Position numbers and translations under genes: made by a program. From an uncultured Persicobacter sp. (GTDB lineage: Bacteria; Bacteroidota; Bacteroidia; Cytophagales; Cyclobacteriaceae), in assembly GCA_947498325.1 (NCBI GenBank), contig CANMKE010000021.1:1-64000 (forward strand): a DNA stretch of 64,000 nt, in the 5' to 3' direction. Positions 55,683 through 64,000 of this stretch are shown in pieces (position 1 is the first letter of the stretch; every line of letters begins with the position of its first letter). The notes beneath the pieces are model-generated. The model saw only the letters and a program-made list of their open reading frames with translations. It was not told where the DNA came from and did no database searches.

Positions 55683-56189
55683 TTAGGAGGACTGAAGATA
55701 CTGGCGCCAGCTTTTATTGGTCTTGATGGTATTTTTAAGCATCAATAGAAAAGAGGGCCTAAAGGGTTGATGGCGCAAAGTCATATTGGCTTGTTCAATG
55801 CTCCTATCTCCTTTTTTTGCATTGCATCTTTTACAGGCTGTTACGAGGTTTTTCCAGGTGGAAGGTCCGCCTTTCGAACGAGGAATGAGGTGGTCAAGGG
55901 TGAGGTCCTTGGTTTCGTCACAGTAAACACACTGATGATTGTCCCTTTTGAATATATTGGGCTTAGAAAGAATCACTTTCTGAAATGGGACATTAACATA
56001 ATTTTTCAGCTTGATGATGGACGGCAGCGGATAGCGATGGTTAATGGTGCGCAGATATTCTCCTTCAGCCTGATTGACTAATTCAGCTTTATTCAAATAT
56101 ACCAATAAAAAGGCCTTGTAACTGTCACATACTGCCAAAGCACTATAATCAGCATTGAGTAGAAGGGCGTGTTTTTGTAAATTCTTCAT
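55683..56189 (-). CDS. HNH endonuclease
   Basis: This 168-residue protein has an HNH domain in its middle third: CVYCDETKDLTLDHLIPRSK, continuing as GGPSTWKNLVTACKRCNAKK. The two CxxC zinc pairs and the catalytic DH and N are intact. The N-terminal region (ALLLNADYSALAVCDSYKAF) matches a group of stand-alone HNH proteins common in Bacteroidota and Cyanobacteria, of unknown cellular role. It has no restriction partner. Confidence 0.9.
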   Translation of the reverse strand: MKNLQKHALLLNADYSALAVCDSYKAFLLVYLNKAELVNQAEGEYLRTINHRYPLPSIIKLKNYVNVPFQKVILSKPNIFKRDNHQCVYCDETKDLTLDHLIPRSKGGPSTWKNLVTACKRCNAKKGDRSIEQANMTLRHQPFRPSFLLMLKNTIKTNKSWRQYLQSS

Positions 56190-56333
56190 AAATCAAAATG
56201 GCTCCGTTTGATAAGTATATATAAAATTTAGCCATTTTGTTTTAATTTTTGGTACTTATGTAACTTTTAATGATTTGAGCACCAGTATTTTATATTTCGG
56301 TATGCATTGAGCATCCACGAAATGGTTTATATC

Positions 56334-56348
56334 CCCCAGCCACTGGGG
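56334..56348. repeat. GC-rich hairpin in an AT-rich spacer
   Basis: CCCCAG, loop CCA, CTGGGG stands out in otherwise AT-rich DNA upstream of the HNH gene. It has no U-tract on either strand. It may be a dispersed repeat fragment or an mRNA leader structure. Confidence 0.35.
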
Positions 56349-56463
56349 TGGGTTCATAATGTAAAAATGCAGTAATCAGTAAAAGTAAGCCATTAAAATT
56401 AGTTTATCCGCAAATGGAATAATCACTGATCATGGCCTACCTTTTATGATGTTCCTAATGCGA

Positions 56464-57369
56464 TCAAGGAATTTCTTCGCCAAGATAAGCCTCATACAAT
56501 ACGAACCATTCCTGGGTCGTTAATTGATGTTGCAATCCTTCAAGGGCGTCTTTCAATCGCTGTATTTTTGTTGTTCCAAGCACGGGTACAGGTAGTGCAG
56601 GATGCTGACATAACCAAATCAACAGTAGCTGATCGAGTTGCACACCATATTTTTCCATGATGGGCTGAGCAGCGTCAATGATCCTGTTTTCTCGTTCACC
56701 TTTTTCCGCTTTGAATAACTTCCCTCCGCCTAAAGGAGACCAGATGGTTGGCTGGTAGCCTTTTTGTCGGGCTTGATCAAAGGTCCCGTCTGTAAATGCA
56801 TCAGGCTTTAGTAAATTGCACTCTACCTGGTTGGTGGACAGCGGTGTAAGACTGTTAAGGTGCTCAAATTGGCTGGGTGTAAAATTGGAAACTCCAAAGT
56901 GGAGCACTTTACCTTCTTGCTTGAGTTCGTCAAAAACTTCTGCAACAACCGAGGTGTCCACTAAGGGGCTTGGTCGGTGAAGAAGTAAAAAATCAAGGTA
57001 ATCAGTATTAAAATTCATCAGCGATTGTTCAACGGAGGAACGAATATGTTTTGCGCTGTAATCATAATGTTTTGTAGTAAAAGCTGGACGAGCATCGCAA
57101 GGCATGCAAATACCACATTTTGTAATAATCTTCATGGAGGATCTCAGGCTGCTGTGATCCGCCAAGGCCTTCCCAAATTCCTGTTCAGTGGAGTAATTTC
57201 CATAAATATCAGCATGGTCAAAAGTATCAATGCCATTTTCTAAACAGGCCTCTATAAGGGCAAGATATTCCTTGGTATTAAATTGTGCACCCCACTTTCC
57301 CCATGTCATGGTTCCTGCAATTACAGGGGAGAAAAGAGCGGGTAGCTTATTGTTACGATCAGTATTCAT
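56464..57369 (-). CDS. Aldo/keto reductase (YdhF-like)
   Basis: This 301-residue NADPH-dependent oxidoreductase has a TIM-barrel AKR fold. Landmarks: GTMTWGKWG near the N-terminus, NGIDTFDHADIYGNYSTEQE with the catalytic Asp and Tyr, LLLHRPSPLVD (catalytic His), HFGVSNFTPSQFEHL, NQVECNLL and the cofactor-binding PVPVLGTTKIQRLKDAL. It is similar in layout to E. coli YdhF. Substrate unknown. It is transcribed alone, divergent from icmF. Confidence 0.92.
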   Translation of the reverse strand: MNTDRNNKLPALFSPVIAGTMTWGKWGAQFNTKEYLALIEACLENGIDTFDHADIYGNYSTEQEFGKALADHSSLRSSMKIITKCGICMPCDARPAFTTKHYDYSAKHIRSSVEQSLMNFNTDYLDFLLLHRPSPLVDTSVVAEVFDELKQEGKVLHFGVSNFTPSQFEHLNSLTPLSTNQVECNLLKPDAFTDGTFDQARQKGYQPTIWSPLGGGKLFKAEKGERENRIIDAAQPIMEKYGVQLDQLLLIWLCQHPALPVPVLGTTKIQRLKDALEGLQHQLTTQEWFVLYEAYLGEEIP

Positions 57370-57522
57370 ATTGTAAAGATAGTTGTACTCCCTAATTTGT
57401 CGCGCAAGATAACAGAATCAAATCATTTTTGAATTTAATGGGCAGATTAATTATTCTAACGTTTGCGACTTGATCAGAAAATGATCAATTTATATTAGAA
57501 GTGAACCCAAAATAGCCCTTAT

Positions 57523-60500
57523 ATGAAAGCCGAGAAGCCTTATCAGCCTAAAAATTTTGTACGTATTGTTACTGCTGCCTCCTTGTTTGATGGGCACGAT
57601 GCTGCGATTAATATTATGCGTCGGCTGATGCAACATGCAGGGGTAGAAGTGATCCATCTTGGTCATAATCGGTCTGTAAATGAGATTGTTGACTGTGCCA
57701 TTCAGGAGGATGCACAGGCCATTGCCATTACTTCCTATCAGGGGGGGCATTTGGAATTTTTTAAGTATATGTATGACCTGCTTTCGGAAAAGGGAGCGGC
57801 GGATATTCTGATTTTTGGTGGTGGCGGGGGGACTATTCTGCCCGATGAAATTACTGAGCTACACCAATACGGCATCAAAAAAATTTATTCTCCAGATGAT
57901 GGCAGAAAAATGGGCTTGCAGGGCATGATCAATGATCTGGTGCGTAAGGCGGATTTTCCGCGTGGTGAAAATGAAATTTCCGTCCATGATCTGTCGGTGA
58001 AGAATCCCTATTTAGTCGCAAAAGCAATTTCTGCTGTGGAAAATGAAATTTCGGTCCATGATTTGTCGCTCAAAGAGCTATATAAACAAGCGGAATCAAC
58101 GAACATTCCTGTACTTGGGATAACCGGAACAGGTGGGGCGGGAAAATCTACCGTTACAGATGAACTTATACGACGACTGATTAGGGATTATTCTGACAAA
58201 ATGATTGGGATTATTTCTGTTGATCCCAGTAGAAGGCGAACAGGAGGGGCGCTGCTTGGCGATCGAATAAGAATGAATTGTATTCATAATGAGCAGGTTT
58301 ATCTTCGATCCATGGCTACTCGCGCTGAAAATGTTGCGTTAAGTGGACATATTAGGGACGCGGTGAACATTCTAAAAGTGGCGGCTTATGATTTCATCAT
58401 TTTGGAAAGCTCGGGTATTGGTCAATCAAGCTCGGAAATGGTGGATATTGCTGATCATACGGTCTATGTCATGACGCCAGAATATGGAGCAGCGAGTCAG
58501 TTAGAGAAAATAGATATGCTTGATTTTGCGGACTTTATCGTGCTGAATAAGGCCGACAAAAGAGGTGCTGAAGATGCACTTCGAGATTTGCGCAAACAAT
58601 ACCGAAGAAATCATCAGGATTGGGAGACGCCCGACGAGCAACTACCCGTTTTTATGACCGTCGCTTCTCATTTCAATGGGCAGGGTGTCGAGCATACTTA
58701 TCAGCAGATTGTCCATAAATTGTCGCAAAACCATCGCCGTACCTATTCTGTCACGGAAGAGGAGTCCATAAAACGTCGCAATGAAATTATTCCTCCTGCA
58801 CGCGTCCGTTACTTGTCTGAGATAGCAGAAGTTATCAGAAACTATAATACCAAAGTGGCACGCGACAGTGAAACAGCACAGCAGGTTCAGGCACTGGAAA
58901 TGACGAAGGAAATGCTCCCTGATTTGTCAACGATTGAAACAAAAATAGCCGAGTTGCGACAAAAAATGGACCATGAGAACTGGGCTGAATTATCTATCTG
59001 GGAGGCGTTGTCGGAGGAGTATAGTCGGGAAGAGGTTGAATATCAGGTTAGAAACAAAAAGATTAAAGTCAGTAATTATACCCTATCATTGTCGGGCACT
59101 AAGTTGCCCAAAGTACTGATGCCGACATATCAGGGATTTGGTGATCGATTACGGTGGTTACGTCAGGAAAATTTGCCTGGTCGATTTCCTTATACAGCGG
59201 GGGTGTTTCCTTTTAAGCGAGAAGGGGAGGATCCCACGAGGATGTTTGCTGGTGAGGGGGGACCTGAGCGTACCAATCGGCGTTTTCATTATGTTAGTGC
59301 AGGTTTACCCGCCAAACGCTTGTCAACCGCTTTTGACTCCGTTACACTATATGGCTCAGACCCAGCAGAAAGACCTGATATTTATGGAAAAGTGGGAAAC
59401 TCTGGGGTTTCTGTTTGTTGTCTTGATGATGCCAAAAAACTGTATGCTGGTTTTGATTTATCAGACCCTAAGACGTCGGTGTCGATGACTATTAATGGCC
59501 CTGCCGCAGTGATAACAGCCTTTTTTATGAATGCCGCAATTGATCAGAATTGTGAGAAATACATTCATCAGCATGGATTGGAGTCTGAAGTGCGACAAAA
59601 AATGGACGATATTTTTAAGCGCAGAGGACAGAAAAAGCCGACGTATCAGGGACCGCTTCCGAGTGGAAACGACGGATTGGGGACGTTTTTGTTAGGGGTA
59701 TCTGGTTCCGATGTTTTACCCGAGGAGATATACCGACAAATCAGGGACGAAACGTTGTCTCAGGTGAGGGGGACAGTTCAGGCGGATATTTTGAAGGAAG
59801 ATCAGGCACAAAATACCTGTATATTTTCGACAGATTTCTCATTGCGACTGATGGGGGATATGCAGTTATATTTTACAGCGCACCAAATTAATAATTTCTA
59901 TTCCGTTTCAATATCTGGTTACCATATTGCCGAAGCAGGAGCCAATCCGATTACACAGTTGGCCTTTACGCTTGCTAACGGTTTTACCTATGTCGAATAT
60001 TATTTGGCACGGGGGCTGAAGGTGGATGATTTCGTCCCTAATCTGTCGTTCTTTTTCAGCAATGGTATTGATCCCGAATATGCAGTGATCGGACGTGTGG
60101 CGCGTAGAATTTGGGCCAAGGCGATGAAATATAAATACCATGCAAACAGCCGAGCGCAGAAACTGAAATATCATATTCAGACCTCGGGTCGGTCGCTTCA
60201 TGCACAGGATATTGCTTTCAATGATATCCGCACAACCTTGCAGGCCCTATATGCGATTTATGATAATTGCAATAGCCTACATACCAATGCGTACGATGAG
60301 GCGATTACAACTCCAACGGAGGAATCTGTGCGTCGGGCAATGGCGATTCAGCTGGTGATTAATAAAGAGCTTGGCTTAGCAAAAAATGAAAATCCGCTGC
60401 AGGGCGCGTTTATCATTGAGGCGCTCACAGATTTGGTCGAAGAGGCTGTTTTAGCTGAATTTGACCGCCTGACAGATCGGGGCGGTGTGCTGGGTGCGAT

Positions 60501-60867
60501 GGAAACCATGTACCAACGTTCTAAGATTCAGGAGGAAAGTATGCATTATGAGCAAAAGAAAGCCGATGGGTCTCTACCGTTAATTGGAGTCAATACTTTT
60601 CTTTCCTCAACAGGTTCGCCAATTGAAACTCCTGGAGAAGTCATTCGAGCGACAGCAGATGAAAAACGCTATCAGATAAATATGCTGAATGATTTTCAAA
60701 AAGCCATGTCTGGGGAAAGTGAGCAACAGCTCGAGCGTTTAAAAGCGGCTGCTATTGCTGGTGAAAATATGTTCAATCAATTGATGGAAACCGTTAAATT
60801 CTGTAGCTTAGGACAAATAACAGCAGCACTTTATGAGGTCGGGGGGCAGTACCGCAGAAATATGTAA
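57523..60867 (+). CDS. icmF: Fused isobutyryl-CoA mutase (IcmF) with duplicated linker
   Basis: This 1114-residue B12 enzyme interconverts isobutyryl-CoA and butyryl-CoA. It has an N-terminal B12-binding domain ([10 protein letters not shown], His25 as cobalt ligand, about 1-140), a MeaB-type G-protein chaperone (GTGGAGKST at 202-210, [26 protein letters not shown]) and a C-terminal mutase domain with the IcmF-type [12 protein letters not shown] (about 555) and [19 protein letters not shown]. Methylmalonyl-CoA mutase has a different substrate loop (RPW). The linker contains [10 protein letters not shown] twice (residues 149-158 and 173-182), 28 of 30 bases identical and 72 bp apart. Confidence 0.93.
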   Translation: MKAEKPYQPKNFVRIVTAASLFDGHDAAINIMRRLMQHAGVEVIHLGHNRSVNEIVDCAIQEDAQAIAITSYQGGHLEFFKYMYDLLSEKGAADILIFGGGGGTILPDEITELHQYGIKKIYSPDDGRKMGLQGMINDLVRKADFPRGENEISVHDLSVKNPYLVAKAISAVENEISVHDLSLKELYKQAESTNIPVLGITGTGGAGKSTVTDELIRRLIRDYSDKMIGIISVDPSRRRTGGALLGDRIRMNCIHNEQVYLRSMATRAENVALSGHIRDAVNILKVAAYDFIILESSGIGQSSSEMVDIADHTVYVMTPEYGAASQLEKIDMLDFADFIVLNKADKRGAEDALRDLRKQYRRNHQDWETPDEQLPVFMTVASHFNGQGVEHTYQQIVHKLSQNHRRTYSVTEEESIKRRNEIIPPARVRYLSEIAEVIRNYNTKVARDSETAQQVQALEMTKEMLPDLSTIETKIAELRQKMDHENWAELSIWEALSEEYSREEVEYQVRNKKIKVSNYTLSLSGTKLPKVLMPTYQGFGDRLRWLRQENLPGRFPYTAGVFPFKREGEDPTRMFAGEGGPERTNRRFHYVSAGLPAKRLSTAFDSVTLYGSDPAERPDIYGKVGNSGVSVCCLDDAKKLYAGFDLSDPKTSVSMTINGPAAVITAFFMNAAIDQNCEKYIHQHGLESEVRQKMDDIFKRRGQKKPTYQGPLPSGNDGLGTFLLGVSGSDVLPEEIYRQIRDETLSQVRGTVQADILKEDQAQNTCIFSTDFSLRLMGDMQLYFTAHQINNFYSVSISGYHIAEAGANPITQLAFTLANGFTYVEYYLARGLKVDDFVPNLSFFFSNGIDPEYAVIGRVARRIWAKAMKYKYHANSRAQKLKYHIQTSGRSLHAQDIAFNDIRTTLQALYAIYDNCNSLHTNAYDEAITTPTEESVRRAMAIQLVINKELGLAKNENPLQGAFIIEALTDLVEEAVLAEFDRLTDRGGVLGAMETMYQRSKIQEESMHYEQKKADGSLPLIGVNTFLSSTGSPIETPGEVIRATADEKRYQINMLNDFQKAMSGESEQQLERLKAAAIAGENMFNQLMETVKFCSLGQITAALYEVGGQYRRNM
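57967..58068 (+). repeat. In-frame tandem duplication in the icmF linker
   Basis: GAAAATGAAATTTC opens two 30-bp copies at 57967-57996 and 58039-58068 that differ at two positions. The 72-bp step preserves the frame (24 codons). Confidence 0.85.
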
Positions 60868-60972
60868 ATTTCAAAATTTGGCCAAAAAGGCCTTTTTAAA
60901 TTAATTTTTATCAAAAAATGCTGTTTTTTTCTGCGAATATCACTTACTTGCATGTGGAAGTTTTGGCGTGAT

Positions 60973-60996
60973 TTTTGATGATTTAAATCATCAAAA
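60973..60996. repeat. 24-bp perfect palindrome between icmF and glk
   Basis: TTTTGATGATTT is followed directly by its reverse complement AAATCATCAAAA, with no loop. It lies about 145 bp upstream of the glucokinase ATG and 105 bp past icmF. It looks like a dimeric regulator site. Confidence 0.6.
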
Positions 60997-61095
60997 TATT
61001 TGACGTACTTGTTGAGTAAATGGGCTGGAAAATGACCAATTTTCACACCTTATTATATTCAGGTAAATTGCCAAAGCTTCATTTGGTTTCGGCCT

Positions 61096-61103
61096 TATAT
61101 TTG
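61096..61103 (+). promoter_or_regulatory. Candidate Bacteroidota -7 promoter element of glk
   Basis: TATATTTG fits the Bacteroidota sigma -7 consensus TAnnTTTG and lies 38 bp before the ATG. A convincing -33 TTTG at normal spacing is not seen, so this is tentative. Confidence 0.35.
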
Positions 61104-61141
61104 ATCTATTACACATAAAATAAACGATTTTTTATACAAGT

Positions 61142-62107
61142 ATGAAAAAGGTAGCAATCGGTATTGACATTGGGGGAACGAACTCCGCTATTGGAATTGT
61201 TGATGAGGTAGGAACTGTGCTAACACGCGGGAATATTCCTACTGATAGACATAGTGATATCAACTTGTACATTGATGATTTGGCCGCTGAAATTGAGCGA
61301 ATTATCGCTTCTACAGATGTTGAATTGGATATTCAGGGGATTGGTCTCGGAGCGCCTAATGGTAATTACTACAATGGAACAATTGAGTTTGCTCCTAATT
61401 TGAGATGGAAAGGTGTTGTTGAATTGACGAAGTTGCTTTCTGAACGATTCAATTATCCTGTAATTAAATTGACAAACGATGCGAATGCTGCAGCGCTTGG
61501 AGAATCGATTTATGGATGTGCCAAAGGATTGAAAAACTATATCATGATTACCTTGGGAACGGGTCTGGGTTCAGGCGTTGTGATCAACGGTGATTTGGTT
61601 TACGGACATGATGGTTTTGCTGGAGAGCTCGGACACGTTTGTGTAGAGCACGGTGGTCGTGAGTGTGGTTGTGGTCGTTTGGGCTGTTTGGAAACTTATT
61701 GTTCGGCTACTGGTTTGGTGCGTACTGCCTATGAACTTTTAGGGAAGTCGAATAAGCCATCAGTTTTGCGCGAGGTGGTAAACACTGAAAAATTGACTTC
61801 AAAGTTGATCTATAAGTATGCCATTGAAGGTGATGCATTAGCAAATGAGTGTTTCCGTTTTACTGCAGAAAAATTAGGCAAGGCATTGGCTGATTTCACG
61901 ACTTTCTCAAGCCCTGAGGCGTTTATCCTTTTTGGCGGTTTGGCCAATGCAGGAGACTTGTTGATCAAGCCAACGAAAGAATACATGGAGGCAAATATGC
62001 TGGAGATCTTTAAAAACAAAGTAGCGATTAAGCCATCAGAACTTCCTGGTGCTGATGCTGCGGTTTTGGGAGCGTCTTCATTGGTATGGAAAGAGCTTTC
62101 TAAATAA
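61142..62107 (+). CDS. glk: ROK-family glucokinase
   Basis: This 321-residue sugar kinase phosphorylates glucose (or a related hexose) with ATP. The N-terminal phosphate loop IGIDIGGTNSAIGIVDE, the catalytic NDANAAALGE, ITLGTGLGSGVV, the EXGH-type GELGHVCVEHGG and the ROK zinc motif CGCGRLGCLE are complete. Unlike the ROK protein at 47 kb it has no HTH domain and a full ATP site, so it is a kinase. Monocistronic with its own terminator. Confidence 0.93.
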   Translation: MKKVAIGIDIGGTNSAIGIVDEVGTVLTRGNIPTDRHSDINLYIDDLAAEIERIIASTDVELDIQGIGLGAPNGNYYNGTIEFAPNLRWKGVVELTKLLSERFNYPVIKLTNDANAAALGESIYGCAKGLKNYIMITLGTGLGSGVVINGDLVYGHDGFAGELGHVCVEHGGRECGCGRLGCLETYCSATGLVRTAYELLGKSNKPSVLREVVNTEKLTSKLIYKYAIEGDALANECFRFTAEKLGKALADFTTFSSPEAFILFGGLANAGDLLIKPTKEYMEANMLEIFKNKVAIKPSELPGADAAVLGASSLVWKELSK

Positions 62108-62130
62108 TATTCAAATCCATGATTTGATGA

Positions 62131-62155
62131 AAGTGCGCTTCTTGGAGGCGCACTT
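62131..62155 (+). terminator. Terminator after glk
   Basis: AAGTGCGC (62131-62138) pairs with GCGCACTT (62148-62155) and is followed by Ts to 62160. It lies about 24 bp past the stop. Confidence 0.9.
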
Positions 62156-62225
62156 TTTTTATGTCCTTTTTTCAGCCCACATCAAGGCACTATTCCGCTC
62201 AGGTGATGAATCAATCGGCTGGCAG

Positions 62226-63770
62226 TTATTGTTTACAGTCCATGTTGATGTTCTTTACATCGAGCTCAATATCATTTTCTGTGTTCACCAATTGAATATC
62301 TTTTCCCGCCCCGCAAATGGTTACATTTTCAAAAGTTAACTGAACAACATCATCTCCGTCTCCTGGATAAATATTGAATAAAGTACGCATTCTACTGGCG
62401 TGAAATGTGACGTTTTTGATCAGAAAATCGTGGCAAATGTTCCCCTCAGTGCTCAGGATCGATACCGGTGATCCTTTAAACTCTCCTCCTTCGAGGTGAA
62501 AATGCCTGATAGGGTCTCTGAAAGTAAAATAGGGAGTCTGACTATTGTTACAATTGACCTGCGCATTTTTTATTTGGAGATTGTTACCACCAATGCCATC
62601 GAATTTATCCCAAACGCCTCCTTGTTGAGTATATTCACCAAAGAAAAAGGCTGCATTCAAAGCATCTGGACGTAGATCAATGACGGGATTGATAATCTGA
62701 TTATGGTCGCTCCGAAGTAAAAAACCGCCGTTACCATTTTTTACGGTACAGTTCAGCCACTGAATACCAGAGGCAGCACCGTGGGTACTAAATCCCGCTT
62801 TCCAGTCATTGGTCGAGCTACAATTTTTAACAATAATATTGCGCGTAACGGGACTGGCGCCATAGCCTGAAATTTCAAAAGAATGTTTGTTGTTCTTCCC
62901 GTGGCAGTTGCTAATCTCCCCATTTTCAGCGCCAGAGATGTAAAAACCATAGCCATGTGGGAGTTTCTTTTCATGTCCCTGTAAAATGCCTTCTGCCTCT
63001 AAATTCTCGTACGTAAAGCCATATACATGAGAGATGCGAAATCCTTGTTTTGCTTTTTCTGTAACATCCTTTAATGCGACATTTTTGTAAAAGGCATTGG
63101 TTGCATTTTTTATATATAGACAGACCGATCCATTTTTCATTTCTACGGAAAGGTTTTGGATGCCCACATGATCAGCCAGTTCATAATAAGTTAAAGAGAC
63201 TTTCTTATTATAGTCATCTTTTAGACCTCCTTTAATTGTACAGCTGTTTCCACTGACAGATGAAATGATAACACTCTCTCCTTTTTTATAATAGCTGCGA
63301 AGGCCATTGTAATCATCACTTGAGGTAATTAATACACGATCTCCCGGGTTGATCCATTGTGCTAAATTTTTTGAAGAATTGATCGTTTTTCCTCCTTTGG
63401 ATAATTTGATTTTTCCAAGGCTCATCAAGCTTCGTTTGCCACCCAATACAACCCCTTGCTCTACATTGGTAAAATGAATTTTTGTCTTCTGCTTGCCTTT
63501 TCCTTGCAGGATATTATTCTGGCCAATAATCGTTTCGAGGCAGTAAAAATCCCCCGAAGAAAGTTCCACGACCTTCCCAGATTTCATGGCTTGCATAATT
63601 TCTTCCTGGTCATTATTGCCATCGCAAATAAATTGCGCACTCTTCTTTTCCTGCGGGGAAGCATTTTGTGCGGCGACCACTACCTTACCTTGCGAAAATG
63701 CCTGAGGTGAATAAGCGATATAAAAAAAGCTAAGCAAAAAAATGCATAGTCCAGAATAGCGTTGCTTCAT
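62226..63770 (-). CDS. Secreted right-handed beta-helix protein
   Basis: This 514-residue protein has a signal peptide (LCIFLLSFFYIAYSPQAFSQ). The mature part shows stacked short strands with N-rich turns (KNVALKDVTEK, FTYENLEAEGILQ, GEISNCHGKNNKHSFEISGY, RNIIVKNCSSTNDWKAGFST, IQWLNCTVKNGNGGFLLRSD), the parallel beta-helix fold of pectate lyases and glycoside hydrolases. A lyase or depolymerase role is possible but no catalytic residues can be assigned. No PUL genes adjoin it. Confidence 0.75.
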   Translation of the reverse strand: MKQRYSGLCIFLLSFFYIAYSPQAFSQGKVVVAAQNASPQEKKSAQFICDGNNDQEEIMQAMKSGKVVELSSGDFYCLETIIGQNNILQGKGKQKTKIHFTNVEQGVVLGGKRSLMSLGKIKLSKGGKTINSSKNLAQWINPGDRVLITSSDDYNGLRSYYKKGESVIISSVSGNSCTIKGGLKDDYNKKVSLTYYELADHVGIQNLSVEMKNGSVCLYIKNATNAFYKNVALKDVTEKAKQGFRISHVYGFTYENLEAEGILQGHEKKLPHGYGFYISGAENGEISNCHGKNNKHSFEISGYGASPVTRNIIVKNCSSTNDWKAGFSTHGAASGIQWLNCTVKNGNGGFLLRSDHNQIINPVIDLRPDALNAAFFFGEYTQQGGVWDKFDGIGGNNLQIKNAQVNCNNSQTPYFTFRDPIRHFHLEGGEFKGSPVSILSTEGNICHDFLIKNVTFHASRMRTLFNIYPGDGDDVVQLTFENVTICGAGKDIQLVNTENDIELDVKNINMDCKQ

Positions 63771-64000
63771 GTCGTTCGGAATGATTGATTCAGTGATAGA
63801 ACCAAAGAAGGGGCATTTAGTTTGCGGCTCATTTTAATGGGCCTCAAAGACTGATTTTCGGTTAATTTTTTTGAGCAACTGAACCATCGGTAGCGGGTTT
63901 GGTTATTGAATTCAACCAATAAGAGATGCGGGAGAGATGTTTTTAAAAGCAAAGTTGAAATATATTTGGGGCCTGATGCAGGGAAGTTTTTGGCTTGTTC
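63771..64000. other. Upstream region of the beta-helix gene at the window edge
   Basis: About 230 bases show no open frame of note and no clear palindrome. It should contain the beta-helix gene promoter. Confidence 0.35.

Noticed and set aside
57523-60867. Methylmalonyl-CoA mutase large subunit
   Set aside because: The order B12 domain, G-protein, mutase in one chain and the TAGVFPFKR substrate loop are those of IcmF, not of methylmalonyl-CoA mutase.

Overview
This 64 kb window comes from a member of the Bacteroidota, most likely Cytophagales (a Persicobacter- or Flammeovirga-like marine bacterium is my guess). The signs are a SusC/SusD outer-membrane pair, Bacteroidota-specific families (DUF5723, DUF2490, NagB fused to a PIG-L domain), AT-rich spacers, few Shine-Dalgarno sites and many short strong hairpin terminators. 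No rRNA, tRNA, CRISPR array, transposase or prophage gene was recognised.

Layout. 0.3-10 kb: minus-strand susD/susC, an M29 aminopeptidase and a xylB-xylA operon. 10.3-15.1 kb (plus): an H-NOX nitric-oxide sensor with a hybrid histidine kinase, an LTA-synthase-like sulfatase and a DnaQ exonuclease-BRCT protein. 15-24.4 kb: glpD, DUF2490, UspA and Sel1-repeat proteins, a HAMP-GAF sensor, a sodium symporter with a LOG-family hydrolase, and DUF2147. 24.5-28.2 kb: a TolC-HlyD-ABC permease export operon with no ATPase. 28.6-34 kb: phosphofructokinase, acetyl-CoA synthetase and a porin-like protein. 34.2-37.6 kb: a lipoprotein paired with a DUF5723 outer-membrane protein. 37.8-42.2 kb: TetR, a helicase-associated-repeat protein, a HAD hydrolase, a small HTH protein and an OmpR-type regulator.

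The centre of interest is 42.4-51.2 kb. A Rep_3-type plasmid initiator is preceded by a complete iteron origin: seven tandem repeats on a 21-bp period, a perfect DnaA box inside the array, helically phased T-tracts, and inverted iteron copies over the rep promoter. About 4 kb downstream lie parA and an unusual parB, followed by five dispersed copies of a 21-bp palindrome that look like the partition centromere. The plus strand appears C-rich to the left of the origin and G-rich to the right, as expected for a bidirectional origin. Central metabolic genes (pfk, acs, glpD, xylAB, glk, CBS) surround this plasmid-type replicon, so the molecule is probably a chromid or megaplasmid rather than the main chromosome.

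Right of the partition locus are phosphate butyryltransferase and butyrate kinase, a helical secreted protein, cystathionine beta-synthase, an HNH nuclease, an aldo/keto reductase, the fused isobutyryl-CoA mutase IcmF (with an internal linker duplication), a ROK glucokinase and a secreted beta-helix protein. IcmF and Ptb-Buk could together connect isobutyryl-CoA and butyryl-CoA to acid production with ATP gain. A divergent NagB-PIG-L / ROK-repressor pair and the glucokinase suggest amino-sugar and glucose use. All functional calls come from reading the sequence and from family knowledge; no database search was run.
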